Assembly (NCBI GenBank): GCA_963764365.1
Contig: CAVXSI010000020.1
Span: 372,001-436,000, forward strand
Origin: VRUE01 sp963764365
GTDB taxonomy: Bacteria; Actinomycetota; Thermoleophilia; Solirubrobacterales; 70-9
Reading direction: 5' to 3'
Length of the DNA: 64,000 nucleotides
Positions 20,022 to 28,069 of this stretch are shown one piece after another. The position numbers and the translations under genes were made by a program. The notes beneath the pieces were generated by a model. That model saw nothing but the letters and a program-made list of their open reading frames with translations, was not told where the DNA came from and searched no databases. Each line of letters opens with the position of its first letter. The stretch's first letter is position 1.

Positions 20022-20070
20022 CCCCGTTGGCGACTTTGCTTCGGTATGCGAAACAAAGTCGCCAACGGGG
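20022..20070 (+). repeat. Hairpin with a start codon in its loop (family B, copy 1)
   Basis: Perfect 17-bp arms (20022-20038 with 20054-20070, CCCCGTTGGCGACTTTG). The 15-base loop has its own TTCG/CGAA stem and a GTATG tip. The ATG of that tip (20046) is the start of the DUF559 gene, so codons 2-8 pair with the 5' leader. Copy 2 (49953-49995) has the same layout with another stem. Confidence 0.85.
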
Positions 20071-21035
20071 ATCTCGCCGTCGCAGAGGTGGCGGCCCGAC
20101 AGCATGGCGTGATCACGGCGAGTCAGCTGCGGGCGGTCGGTTTCGACCGAGCTGCGATCGTCAGGAGGGTGAAGGCGGGCCGGCTGCATCGCGTTCATCG
20201 AGGTGTGTACGCGGTCGGCCACTCGGCACTGTCGCTTCACGGGCGTTGGATGGCTGCGATTCTGGCCAGCGGTCGGAGGGGGCGAACTGCAGGCGTGGGA
20301 TATGGCGACGCGGCCCCGTGTCGTCCTAACGAGCAAGGAGGAAGAGACCGAGATGGCTCAAGCTCCATTCTCGATTTCTGGCGAGTTGCGCTGAGCCATC
20401 GCAGCGCGGCGGCCGATTGGGGTCTGCTGTCGCCCGTTCAGGGGCCGGTCGACGTCTCGGTTCCCGGCGATGGGGGCAAGGCGACCCGACGCGGCATCCG
20501 GATGCATCGATCCGTCAGTCTCCGGCCTGTCGATGTGACGCTTCACGCTGGTATCCCGGTCACGACGCCGGCGCGAACGATCGCGGACCTTCGGCGAGCG
20601 GCCGCGATCCGCGGCGGCCAGCGGATCGTCTCCGCCTGGGAACTGCGTCGCGCGATTCGCCAGGCGGATGTCCTCGGGCTGCCGACGGGTTCGCCGCCCG
20701 AGCGCGATCGCACTCGCAGCGACCTCGAGCGGGACTTCCTCCGGCTCTGCCGCCGCCACCGGCTTCCGGCTCCGGAGGTCAACGTCCGGATCGGTCGCCA
20801 TCTCGTCGACTTCCTCTGGCGCGAGCGGCGCCTGGTTGTCGAAACCGACAGCTACCACTACCACCGCGGACGGGTGGCCTTCCAGGACGATCGCCGGCGG
20901 GACTTGGACCTCCGCGCTCTCGGTTACGAGGCGATCCGCATCTCCGAAGCACAGTTGAACGATGAGCCGCAGCGGGTGGTCGAGGTGCTGAGAAGCGAAT
21001 TGAAGCGACTGGCCGCGCCGCGCTCCGACCTATGA
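20046..21035 (+). CDS. AbiEi-like winged-helix / DUF559 nuclease-fold protein
   Basis: 329 residues. The N-terminal AbiEi-antitoxin-like region (DLAVAEVAARQHGVITASQL, AGRLHRVHRGVYAVGH) is followed by a C-terminal DUF559/Vsr-like PD-(D/E)XK fold. The latter shows DLERDFLRLCRR, a candidate metal Asp in HLVDFLWR, VVETDSYHYHRG and FQDDRRRDLDLRALGYEAIRI. Members occur in many copies in actinobacterial genomes; their role (phage defence, DNA repair or mobile element) is unsettled. Compared with the second copy at 49136-49975 it carries about 38 extra residues after ILASG and 8 more near residue 200. The start codon sits in a hairpin loop. The ATG of polA overlaps its stop. Confidence 0.78.
   Translation: MRNKVANGDLAVAEVAARQHGVITASQLRAVGFDRAAIVRRVKAGRLHRVHRGVYAVGHSALSLHGRWMAAILASGRRGRTAGVGYGDAAPCRPNEQGGRDRDGSSSILDFWRVALSHRSAAADWGLLSPVQGPVDVSVPGDGGKATRRGIRMHRSVSLRPVDVTLHAGIPVTTPARTIADLRRAAAIRGGQRIVSAWELRRAIRQADVLGLPTGSPPERDRTRSDLERDFLRLCRRHRLPAPEVNVRIGRHLVDFLWRERRLVVETDSYHYHRGRVAFQDDRRRDLDLRALGYEAIRISEAQLNDEPQRVVEVLRSELKRLAAPRSDL
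20268..20385 (+). other. In-frame insertion in the first DUF559 gene
   Basis: About 115 bases between the codons for ILASG and ALSHRSAAADWG have no counterpart in the second DUF559 gene, where LACG runs directly into AVVSHRSAAVLWG. The insert is less GC-rich at its 3' end. Its end carries 9-bp arms GATGGCTCA/TGAGCCATC that reach about 20401. It keeps the frame. Confidence 0.55.
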
Positions 21036-23668
21036 TCGCGGGCATGGGCGACGGCGGCGAGCTTTTCCTGATCGACGGCAACTCGCTCGCCTACCGGGCG
21101 TTCTTTGCCCTGCCGGAGTCGATCGGGACCTCCGACGGGCGGCCGACCAACGCGATCTACGGGCTCGCCTCGATGCTGGCCAAAATCGTCGTCGAGATGC
21201 GGCCGGCGGGCGTGGTGGCAGCCTGGGACGCGGGGATGTCGGGGCGCGAGAAGACTTACGACCTCTACAAGGCGCAGCGGCCGCCGCGGCCCGACCTGCT
21301 GCGTGAGCAGTGGCCGCACCTGATGCCGCTGGTCGAGGCGTTCGGCTACACCAACGTCAGGGTCGAGGGCTACGAGGCCGACGACGTGATCGGCTCGCTG
21401 GCGATCCAGGCCCGCGAGCGGGGCATCCCGGTGATGGTGGTCTCCGGCGACCGCGACGTCTACCAGCTGGTCGGCGAGGGGATCCGGGTGATGAGCACCA
21501 CCAAAGGCGTCAGCGAGACCAAGGTCTACGACCGCGAGGGGGTGATCGAGCGCTACGGCGTGCCGCCGGAGCTGGTCACCGACCTGATCGGGCTCAAAGG
21601 CGACACCTCGGACAACATCCCCGGCGTCCCCGGGATCGGCGAGAAGACCGCGGCGCAGCTGCTGCAGAAGTTCGGCTCGCTGGAGAAGGTGCTGGACAGC
21701 GTCGAGGAGGTCTCCGGCGCCAAACGCAAGCAGAACCTGGTCGAGCACGCCGAGGACGCCCGCGTCTCGAAGCGGCTGGCGACCCTGCAGTGCGAGATCG
21801 AGACCGGGGTGGAGTTCGACGAGGTGATGGGCGCCCAGCCGGACCGCGGCGCGCTGCGCGAGTTCATGCGCGAGTTCGAGCTGCGAGCGGTGATGGAGCG
21901 GCTCGAAGAGGGCCTGGGCGAGGCCGAGGCGGTGCCCGGCCGCCGGGTCGAGACCGAGCTGGAGGCGGAGGCCGCCGAGGGCGCCCCGTCCGAGATCGGC
22001 GACGGGCCGGTAGCGCTGGCGATCGCCGGCGACCGCTGGGCGGCGGCGAGCGGCGACGGGCTGCTCGCCGGCAGCTCGACGGTCGACGAGCTGGCGGTCG
22101 CGCTGCCCGGCAAGCCGCTGGTCGCCCACGACGCGAAGTCGCTGGGCGGCGGCCGTCACGGGCTGCTCGCCGCCGCGGCCCGCGAGGGGGTCGAGCTGGA
22201 GCTCGAGCACGACACGATGCTCGCCGCCTACCTGCTCGAGCCACAGGGCCGCACCTACGAGCTGGTCGAGCTGGCCGCCGACGCCGGGATCGGCCTGGCC
22301 GAGAAGGTGGCGCCCGCCGCCGCGCGCGAGGACGACACGCAGCTCTCGCTTGGCGAGGAGGGCGAGGCGGCGCCCGAGCCGCCCGAGGAAGCGCAGCTGG
22401 TCGCCGCCCTCGCCGAGTTTCAGCGGCCGCGCCTCGCCGAGCTTGACCTGATGCCGCTGTTGAGCGAGGTCGAGCTGCCGCTGGTCCACGTGTTGGCGGC
22501 GATGGAACGCGAGGGGCTGAAGCTAGACGCGGCGCGGCTGGCCGAGGTCGGCGCCGGATTCGGCGAGCGGATCGCCACCCTCGAGGGGGAGATCTTCGAG
22601 CTGGCGGAAGAGGAGTTCACGATCGGCTCGCCGCAGCAGGTCGGCCGCATCCTCTTCGAGAAGCTCGGCCTGACCCGCAAGCGGCGTGGCAAGACCGGCT
22701 TCTCGACCGACGCCCGCGTGCTCGCCCAGATCCGCGACGAGCACCCGATCGTCGACAAGATCGAGCAGTGGCGCGAGCTGAGCAAGCTGAAGAACACCTA
22801 CCTCGACGCGCTGCCCGACCTGATCGACCCGCAGACCGGCCGCGTCCACACGACCTTCAACCAGGCGGCGACGACCACCGGCCGCCTCTCCAGCACCAAC
22901 CCCAACCTGCAGAACATCCCGATCCGCACCGAGATCGGCCGGCCGGTTCGCGGTTGCTTCGTCGCCGAGCGCGGTGCCCGCCTGCTCTCCGCCGACTACA
23001 GCCAGGTCGAGCTGCGGGTGCTCGCCCACGTCGCCGAGGAGGAGGTGCTGAAGGAGGTCTTCCGTGCCGGCGAAGACGTCCACGCGGCGACCGCGGCGGA
23101 GGTCTTCGACATCTCCCGCGACGAGGTCGACGTCGGCCAGCGCTCGAAGGCGAAGATGGTCAACTTCGGGATCGTCTACGGGCTGACCGGCTTCGGCCTC
23201 GCCGACCGGCTCAACATCCCGCGCAAGGAGGGCGAGGAATTCGTCGCCCGTTACCTGGAGCGCTTCCCGGCGGTGCGGGCCTTTCGCGAGAACGTCGTCG
23301 AGCGCGCCCAGGAGGAGGGCTACGTGAAGACGCTGATGGGGCGGCGCCGGCCGATCCCGGAGCTGCGCTCGGGCAATCCGAACACCCGCCGTCTGGGCGA
23401 GCGCCTGGCCGTCAACACGGTGATCCAGGGGACGGCCGCCGACATCATCAAGGTGGCGATGGTGCGCTGTCATGCCGCCCTCGGCGAGACCGCGATGGAG
23501 ACCCGCCTGGTCCTGCAGATCCACGACGAGCTGCTGTTCGAGGGCCCGCCCGGCGAGATGGACGCGGCGACCGAGCTGGTGCGGCGCGAGATGTGCGGCG
23601 CCTACCGGCTCGATCCGCCGCTCGAGGTCGATGTCGGCGTCGGCGAGGACTGGCTCGACGCGAAGTGA
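21032..23668 (+). CDS. polA: DNA polymerase I
   Basis: 878 residues. The 5' nuclease domain (1-300) shows LIDGNSLAYRAFFAL, YEADDVIGSLA, VSGDRDVYQLV and LKGDTSDNIPGVPGIGEKTA. The central 3'-5' exonuclease-like domain lacks the acidic DxE, so proofreading is probably lost, as in most actinobacterial Pol I. The polymerase domain has TGRLSSTNPNLQNIPIR, motif A SADYSQVELRVLAH, motif B RSKAKMVNFGIVYGL and motif C QIHDELLFE. ATG 21032 overlaps the DUF559 stop; ATG 21044 is an alternative. Acts in repair and Okazaki fragment processing, near uvrA/uvrB in the window. Confidence 0.97.
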   Translation: MIAGMGDGGELFLIDGNSLAYRAFFALPESIGTSDGRPTNAIYGLASMLAKIVVEMRPAGVVAAWDAGMSGREKTYDLYKAQRPPRPDLLREQWPHLMPLVEAFGYTNVRVEGYEADDVIGSLAIQARERGIPVMVVSGDRDVYQLVGEGIRVMSTTKGVSETKVYDREGVIERYGVPPELVTDLIGLKGDTSDNIPGVPGIGEKTAAQLLQKFGSLEKVLDSVEEVSGAKRKQNLVEHAEDARVSKRLATLQCEIETGVEFDEVMGAQPDRGALREFMREFELRAVMERLEEGLGEAEAVPGRRVETELEAEAAEGAPSEIGDGPVALAIAGDRWAAASGDGLLAGSSTVDELAVALPGKPLVAHDAKSLGGGRHGLLAAAAREGVELELEHDTMLAAYLLEPQGRTYELVELAADAGIGLAEKVAPAAAREDDTQLSLGEEGEAAPEPPEEAQLVAALAEFQRPRLAELDLMPLLSEVELPLVHVLAAMEREGLKLDAARLAEVGAGFGERIATLEGEIFELAEEEFTIGSPQQVGRILFEKLGLTRKRRGKTGFSTDARVLAQIRDEHPIVDKIEQWRELSKLKNTYLDALPDLIDPQTGRVHTTFNQAATTTGRLSSTNPNLQNIPIRTEIGRPVRGCFVAERGARLLSADYSQVELRVLAHVAEEEVLKEVFRAGEDVHAATAAEVFDISRDEVDVGQRSKAKMVNFGIVYGLTGFGLADRLNIPRKEGEEFVARYLERFPAVRAFRENVVERAQEEGYVKTLMGRRRPIPELRSGNPNTRRLGERLAVNTVIQGTAADIIKVAMVRCHAALGETAMETRLVLQIHDELLFEGPPGEMDAATELVRREMCGAYRLDPPLEVDVGVGEDWLDAK

Positions 23669-23743
23669 GGAGGGGAAGTGGATGGGAGCCTGGCGGTCCT
23701 GCTTACCGCGCTCGCCGGCACGATCCTCGTTGTGCGCTGACCT

Positions 23744-23960
23744 CAGGCGGCACCTCCTCCGCTTCGCGTCCGGGGGTGCCGCGTCTGTCCTTTGGCCGTT
23801 CGGGTTAGGTCGCCCTCGTCCGGCCCGCGGGAATCAGACGCCAGGCGGCACCTCCTCCGCTTCGCGTCCGGGGGTGCCGCGTCTGTCCTTTGGCCGTTCG
23901 GGTTAGGTCGCCCTCGTCCGGCCCGCGGGAATCAGACTGTGACGCGGGCCGGACGAGGGC
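23744..23960. repeat. Tandem 96-bp direct repeat ending in an 18-bp hairpin
   Basis: Two identical 96-base copies (23744-23839 and 23842-23937) separated by two bases. Each holds a GCGGCACC/GGTGCCGC hairpin. The second copy runs into a perfect 18-bp stem (23910-23927 with 23943-23960) around the loop GGAATCAGACTGTGA, the reverse complement of the loop in the ybeY-era linker. The stop codon of the minus-strand FAD oxidoreductase lies in that loop. The first copy has only the 5' half of the stem. Confidence 0.9.
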
Positions 23961-25068
23961 TCGAGGTGGTTGGCGGCGGGGCGATGTTCAGGTAGTGGTT
24001 GAACGACCAGTCGACCATGCGCTTGGCGCCGAGGGCGCGGATCAGCGGGCCGAGCAGGCGTGGCGGGATTCGCGGGACCAGGCGCTGCGTGCGCAGCATC
24101 CAGCGGAACTTCCGCTCGTGGGAGTCGTGGAACCGACCATAGGCGGCGGCGGCGCCCTCGCGGCCCTGCCGTCCCTCGACGACAGCGCGCAGCTCGCGCC
24201 CCAGGGCGACGCCGAAGTAGAGCGCCGTCCGGATCCCCTCCGCGGTCAGCGGCAGGCAGTGGCCGGCCGAGTCGCCGACGAAGAAGACGCCGTCCTCGGT
24301 CGCCCGCCGCAGCTCGTGCGGGATCCAGTTGCCCTGGTAGCGGATCCGGTCGCGGCCGAGGTCTTCGGCCAGCAGCTCGGTCGTCTCGCGGACGTGGAAG
24401 CGGGGGTCGAAGGAGCCGACGCCGATCCGCAGCTCCTCGCCGGCCGGGAACGACCAGCCGTAGCCGGCGGGCACGTAGCGGCGGTCGATCCAGACCTCGA
24501 GGTCCTCGCCGGAGCCGTCCGGATGCACCTCGAGCCCGCGTGAGAGCGGCGCGTCCGGGGGCTGGAAGCCGTCGCCGGAGGCGAGCATGCGGCGCCAGCC
24601 GAGCGCGTCGACCACCAGCGGCGCCGTGAGGACGCCGCGGTCGGTCTCGACCGCGATCGCGCCGCCGTTGTCGGCCGTGGACGCGCGCCCGTTCACCTTG
24701 GCGGTCTCGAAGCGGGCATCGCAGTCGCGCCACAGCAGCTCGCAGAGCTCGCGGTAGTCGAAGGTCGAGAAGGTCCAGGGCAGGCGGTAGCGGCTGCTGC
24801 CGTGCGGAGTGTGGATCAGCAGCGAGTCGAAGCGCTGGCGCTCGGCATCCATCAGCCCGGTCGCTCGCAGCCACTCGGTTGGGATCCCGCAGGCCGACGT
24901 CTGTCGCTCGCCGATCTCGTAGCGATCGACGATCATCGTCTCGACCCCCGACCCGGCCAGCTCGCGGGCGACCGCGAGCCCGGCGAAGCTGGCGCCGCAG
25001 ATCAGCACGTCGTGGGAGCCGGAGAGGGGACCGCGCTCGTCCCCGCGTTTGGTTGCGCGCACCGGCAT
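23932..25068 (-). CDS. FAD-dependent oxidoreductase, geranylgeranyl-reductase/lycopene-cyclase-like
   Basis: 378 residues. The N-terminal dinucleotide fold DVLICGASFAGLAVARELAG binds FAD; a second FAD motif FVGDSAGHCLPLTAEGIRTAL lies near residue 275. This arrangement is typical of the geranylgeranyl reductase and lycopene cyclase branch of flavoproteins. The C-terminus has RKFRWMLRTQRLVPRIP and a short hydrophobic stretch. The substrate cannot be told; isoprenoid chain reduction is one option. Divergent from rpsA with a 78-base shared promoter region. Its last residues (PRPARVTV) and stop are encoded by the hairpin at 23910-23960. Confidence 0.8.
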   Translation of the reverse strand: MPVRATKRGDERGPLSGSHDVLICGASFAGLAVARELAGSGVETMIVDRYEIGERQTSACGIPTEWLRATGLMDAERQRFDSLLIHTPHGSSRYRLPWTFSTFDYRELCELLWRDCDARFETAKVNGRASTADNGGAIAVETDRGVLTAPLVVDALGWRRMLASGDGFQPPDAPLSRGLEVHPDGSGEDLEVWIDRRYVPAGYGWSFPAGEELRIGVGSFDPRFHVRETTELLAEDLGRDRIRYQGNWIPHELRRATEDGVFFVGDSAGHCLPLTAEGIRTALYFGVALGRELRAVVEGRQGREGAAAAYGRFHDSHERKFRWMLRTQRLVPRIPPRLLGPLIRALGAKRMVDWSFNHYLNIAPPPTTSSPRPARVTV

Positions 25069-25146
25069 TGTCGGCAGGGTATCCCGCCGCCGCCCCGGGC
25101 GCGGGAGCAGGGGAGGTGGCGGTTATTTCTGCAATCATGGCGCGCT
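25069..25146. promoter_or_regulatory. Divergent promoter region of the FAD oxidoreductase and rpsA
   Basis: 78 bases between divergent starts. The AT-richer part GGCGGTTATTTCTGCAATC (25118-25136) is the most likely location of the rpsA promoter; no exact boxes can be fixed. No Shine-Dalgarno is clear ahead of the rpsA GTG. Confidence 0.3.
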
Positions 25147-26769
25147 GTGTCCGTGACCGATACGACCGCTCCGCCCGCCGCGCCGGGCATCCCAGTCGAG
25201 GGCTCGGCCGGCCTGCTGCTCGAAATCGACGGCAAGGTCGTCCCCAACTACGCGGCGACCATGGTCTCCTTCGACGAGGGCGACGTCGTCAAGGGCAGGG
25301 TCGTGCGGATCGACAAGGACGAGGTCCTGGTCGACATCGGCTACAAGTCGGAGGGGGTTATCCCCTCGCACGAGCTCTCGATCCGCAAGTCGGTCGACCC
25401 GGCCGACGAGGTCGAGCTGGGCGAGGAGATCGACGCCCTCGTCCTGACCAAGGAAGATGCCGAGGGCCGCCTCGTCCTCTCCAAGAAGCGTGCCCGCTTC
25501 GAGAAGGCCTGGCGGCGGATCGAGGCCGCCGCCGAGTCGGGCGAACCGGTCGAAGGCACGGTGATCGAGGTCGTCAAGGGCGGCCTCATCCTCGACCTCG
25601 GGGTGCGTGGCTTCCTGCCCGCCTCGCTGGTCGACATCCGCCGCGTCCACAACCTCGACGAGTTCCTCGGCCAGACGCTCGAGTGCAAAGTGATCGAGCT
25701 GAACCGCAGCCGCAACAACGTCGTCCTCTCGCGCCGCGCGGTGCTCGAGGAAGAGCGCAAAGAGGTGCGCGAGCAGATCCTCGGCCGCCTCGAGCCGGGC
25801 CAGGTCGTCGACGGCAAGATCTCCAACATCGTCGACTTCGGCGCCTTCGTCGACCTCGACGGGATCGACGGCCTGATCCACATCTCCGAGCTTTCCTGGA
25901 GCCACGTCAACCACCCCTCCGAGGTCGTCTCGATCGGCGACACGGTGCGGATCAAAGTGCTCGACATCGACCGCGACCGGCAGCGCATCTCGCTTGGCCT
26001 CAAGCAGACGCAGGAGGATCCGTGGCAGCGCGTGATCAGCACCTACCGGTCCGGCGACGTGCTCGAGGGCACGGTCACCAAGGTCGTCGCCTTCGGCGCC
26101 TTCGTCGAGATCCTGCCTGGGGTCGAGGGCTTGGTCCACATCTCCGAGCTGGCCGACCACCACGTCGAGAGCCCGAGCGAGGTCGTCGAGCCGGACTCGA
26201 AATTGAACGTGAAGATCCTCGAGATCGACGAGGAGCGGCGGCGGTTGTCGCTCAGCATCAAGCGGGTCGAGGGCGGGAACATGCCGATGGGCGATCTCGG
26301 GGAGCAGATTCAGGAGGCTGCTGAGGCTGGGGAGGGTTCGGACGAGGGACCTGAGGCTGGGGAGGGTTCGGACGAGGGACCTGAGGCCGGGGATGGTTCG
26401 GACGAGGGACCTGAGGCTGGGGATGGTTCGGACGAGGGACCTGAGGCTGGGGATGGTTCGGACGAGGGGCCAGCCGTTCCGGCTGCGGGTCCTGTCGCGG
26501 AGGAGGGCACCTCCCCCTCGCAAGCAGCGGGGGAGGAACCCACCTCCACGCCTCCCGCAGAGGAAGCGTTGGAGCAGACGGACGAGGCATCAACCGCTGA
26601 GGCGATAGCCGAGGAGTTCGAGGCGGCGGAGAAGACTGAGGAGCCCGCGGCCGAGGAGCAAGCTGCGGAGCCCGAGGCCGCGGCGGAGGAGCCTGCCACC
26701 GAGGAGGCAACTGAGCAGCCTGAGGTGGAGGCTTCCGCCGACGAGCCTGAGGCGCCTGCCGAGAGCTGA
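25147..26769 (+). CDS. rpsA: 30S ribosomal protein S1 with acidic repeat tail
   Basis: 540 residues. Four S1 RNA-binding domains: about 40-110 (GDVVKGRVVRIDKDEVLVDIG), 125-195 (GTVIEVVKGGLILDLG), 210-285 (GKISNIVDFGAFVDL) and 297-372 (GTVTKVVAFGAFVEI). Each repeats the IHISEL-type strand. The tail after residue about 385 is acidic and low-complexity: five ten-residue repeats EAGDGSDEGP, then a segment encoded by a palindromic element (26481-26560), then Glu/Ala-rich sequence. GTG 25147 chosen; GTG 25153 is possible. It initiates mRNA binding on the ribosome. coaE follows after eight bases, a frequent actinobacterial neighbour. Confidence 0.94.
   Translation: MSVTDTTAPPAAPGIPVEGSAGLLLEIDGKVVPNYAATMVSFDEGDVVKGRVVRIDKDEVLVDIGYKSEGVIPSHELSIRKSVDPADEVELGEEIDALVLTKEDAEGRLVLSKKRARFEKAWRRIEAAAESGEPVEGTVIEVVKGGLILDLGVRGFLPASLVDIRRVHNLDEFLGQTLECKVIELNRSRNNVVLSRRAVLEEERKEVREQILGRLEPGQVVDGKISNIVDFGAFVDLDGIDGLIHISELSWSHVNHPSEVVSIGDTVRIKVLDIDRDRQRISLGLKQTQEDPWQRVISTYRSGDVLEGTVTKVVAFGAFVEILPGVEGLVHISELADHHVESPSEVVEPDSKLNVKILEIDEERRRLSLSIKRVEGGNMPMGDLGEQIQEAAEAGEGSDEGPEAGEGSDEGPEAGDGSDEGPEAGDGSDEGPEAGDGSDEGPAVPAAGPVAEEGTSPSQAAGEEPTSTPPAEEALEQTDEASTAEAIAEEFEAAEKTEEPAAEEQAAEPEAAAEEPATEEATEQPEVEASADEPEAPAES
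26323..26472 (+). repeat. Five tandem 30-bp repeats in the rpsA tail
   Basis: Units at 26323, 26353, 26383, 26413 and 26443 encode EAGEGSDEGP or EAGDGSDEGP. Differences are few (GAG/GAT, GCT/GCC, and the last GGGCCA), showing recent expansion by slippage or recombination. Confidence 0.95.
26481..26560 (-). repeat. Palindromic element inside rpsA (family G, copy 1)
   Basis: CTGCGGG/CCCGCAG outer arms, GGAGG/CCTCC middle arms and an inner stem of C/G runs. Between them lie the unpaired stretches TCCTGTCGC and ACGCCT. The same unpaired stretches occur, on the other strand, at 52974-53048 with compensating changes in the arms. Here the element is translated as part of the S1 tail. Confidence 0.8.
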
Positions 26770-26777
26770 TTCGGGTC

Positions 26778-27362
26778 GTGGCGGGGCCGCTGACGATCGG
26801 CCTCACCGGGGGGATCGCTGCCGGTAAGTCCGAGGCGTTGGCGGCGTTCGGGAGGTTGGGGGTGGAGACGATCTCCAGCGATGCCGTGGTGCACGAGCTG
26901 TTGGAGGGGGAGCCCTTGCTGCCGCGTTTGGTCGAGCGGTGGGGGGAGGAGGTCGCGCCCGGGGGAACCGTCGATCGGGAGAGGGTCGGCTCGATCGTGT
27001 TCGCCGATCGGGACGAGCTGGCGTGGCTGGAGGCACAGATCCATCCGTTGGTCGGGGAGCGGATCGGCGGTTGGCTGCGGGCGCTGCCGGAGGACGCGGA
27101 GGTCGCAGTGGTCGAGGTGCCGCTGCTGTTCGAGTCGGAGATGGAGGGGGTCTTCGATACGACCGTCGCTGTGGTCGCCGCCGAGGACGTGCGCCGTGAC
27201 CGGGCCGAGGCGCGCGGCCACGCCCTGGTCGAGGGGCGCGAGGCGCGCCAGCTCGACCAGGGGGAGAAGGCGGCGCGGGCCGATCACGTGGTCGAGAACG
27301 ACGGCAGCATCGAGCAGCTCGAGCGGCGCCTGTCCGCGCTCCTCGGCACACTGCGGCTGTGA
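26778..27362 (+). CDS. coaE: Dephospho-CoA kinase
   Basis: Last step of coenzyme A synthesis; 194 residues. Walker A in GLTGGIAAGKSEAL, then SSDAVVHEL with the conserved Asp, QIHPLVGERI, VEVPLLFESEME and the C-terminal ARADHVVENDGSIEQLE. Start GTG 26778. Codon use in the first 350 bases is richer in T- and G-ending codons than later. Pantothenate synthesis genes (panB/C/D) lie 11 kb downstream. The stop TGA is the first bases of a junction element. Confidence 0.94.
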   Translation: MAGPLTIGLTGGIAAGKSEALAAFGRLGVETISSDAVVHELLEGEPLLPRLVERWGEEVAPGGTVDRERVGSIVFADRDELAWLEAQIHPLVGERIGGWLRALPEDAEVAVVEVPLLFESEMEGVFDTTVAVVAAEDVRRDRAEARGHALVEGREARQLDQGEKAARADHVVENDGSIEQLERRLSALLGTLRL

Positions 27363-27426
27363 ACGCGGAGCGACCAAGCGTGCATCTCTGGCTCTTCGCG
27401 CCGGGAGCGGAGCGTGAACCATTGTC
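27360..27426 (+). repeat. Junction element (family H) between coaE and the transglycosylase
   Basis: Starts with the coaE stop and ends just before the GTG of the next gene. It reads GCGGAGCGACCAAGCG, then GCATCTCTGGCTCTTCGCG, then GAGCGGAGCGTGAACC. The copy at 28006-28069, after the next gene, is about 90% identical. Both ends show TGAnCGCG. Confidence 0.85.
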
Positions 27427-28008
27427 GTGACGCGAAGGGCGAGGCGGCGGCGCCTGCTCGTCGGCGGCGCGGCGATCGTCGCCGGGCTCGCGGTCGGCGC
27501 GGCGCTCGGGGTGTTCGGCAAGTTCGGCCACGTGCTCCAGGAGCTGACGCTGCCGCTGCAGCACGAGGATGTGATCCGCCAACAGGCGGCCGAGAAGCAC
27601 GTCGACGCCTCGCTGATCGCCGCCGTGATCTACGCCGAGTCGCGCTTCGAAGACCAGACCTCGAAGGCGGGCGCCCGCGGGTTGATGCAGATCACGCCGC
27701 AGACCGCGAAGGAGATCGAGAAGCTGAGCGGCGGCACCAGCTTCAAGCTGACCGACCTCGGCGATCCCGAAATCAACATCCGCTACGGCACCTTCTACCT
27801 GGAGGAGCTGCTGAAGCGCTACGACGGCAACGAGGTCGCGGCGCTGGCCGCCTACAACGCCGGCCCCGGGGAGGCGGATCGCTGGGGCGGGGCGGACCTG
27901 ACTCTGGAAGCGATCCCGCTGGAGGAAACGCGCGCCTACGTCGCCGACGTGCTCGACAAGCAGCGCACCTACCGCGACGCCTATCCGAAGGAGTTGGGGT
28001 ATCCGTGA
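27427..28008 (+). CDS. Membrane-anchored lytic transglycosylase (SLT domain)
   Basis: 193 residues. A basic N-terminus (TRRARRRRLL) and one membrane helix (about 11-32) precede a Slt70-like catalytic domain. The catalytic Glu is in IAAVIYAESRFEDQTSKAGARGLMQI, with TPQTAKEI, DPEINIRYGTFYLEELL and AALAAYNAGPG. Cleaves peptidoglycan glycan strands with formation of 1,6-anhydromuramic ends, outside the membrane. GTG start. It is bracketed by two nearly identical junction elements. Confidence 0.9.
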   Translation: MTRRARRRRLLVGGAAIVAGLAVGAALGVFGKFGHVLQELTLPLQHEDVIRQQAAEKHVDASLIAAVIYAESRFEDQTSKAGARGLMQITPQTAKEIEKLSGGTSFKLTDLGDPEINIRYGTFYLEELLKRYDGNEVAALAAYNAGPGEADRWGGADLTLEAIPLEETRAYVADVLDKQRTYRDAYPKELGYP

Positions 28009-28069
28009 ACGCGGAGCGACCGAGCGTGCATGTCTGGTTCTTCGCGCCGCGAGCGGAGCGTGAACCGCT
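28006..28069 (+). repeat. Junction element (family H) between the transglycosylase and the MFS gene
   Basis: Begins at the transglycosylase stop and ends one base before the next GTG. Centre GCATGTCTGGTTCTTCGCG, ends GCGGAGCG on both sides. Nearly the same as the copy at 27360-27426, so this gene is flanked by direct repeats that could recombine and delete it. Confidence 0.85.

Noticed and set aside
26323..26472. Repeat array as CRISPR or VNTR outside genes
   Set aside because: The 30-bp units keep the rpsA frame and encode a ten-residue repeat; it is a coding tandem repeat.
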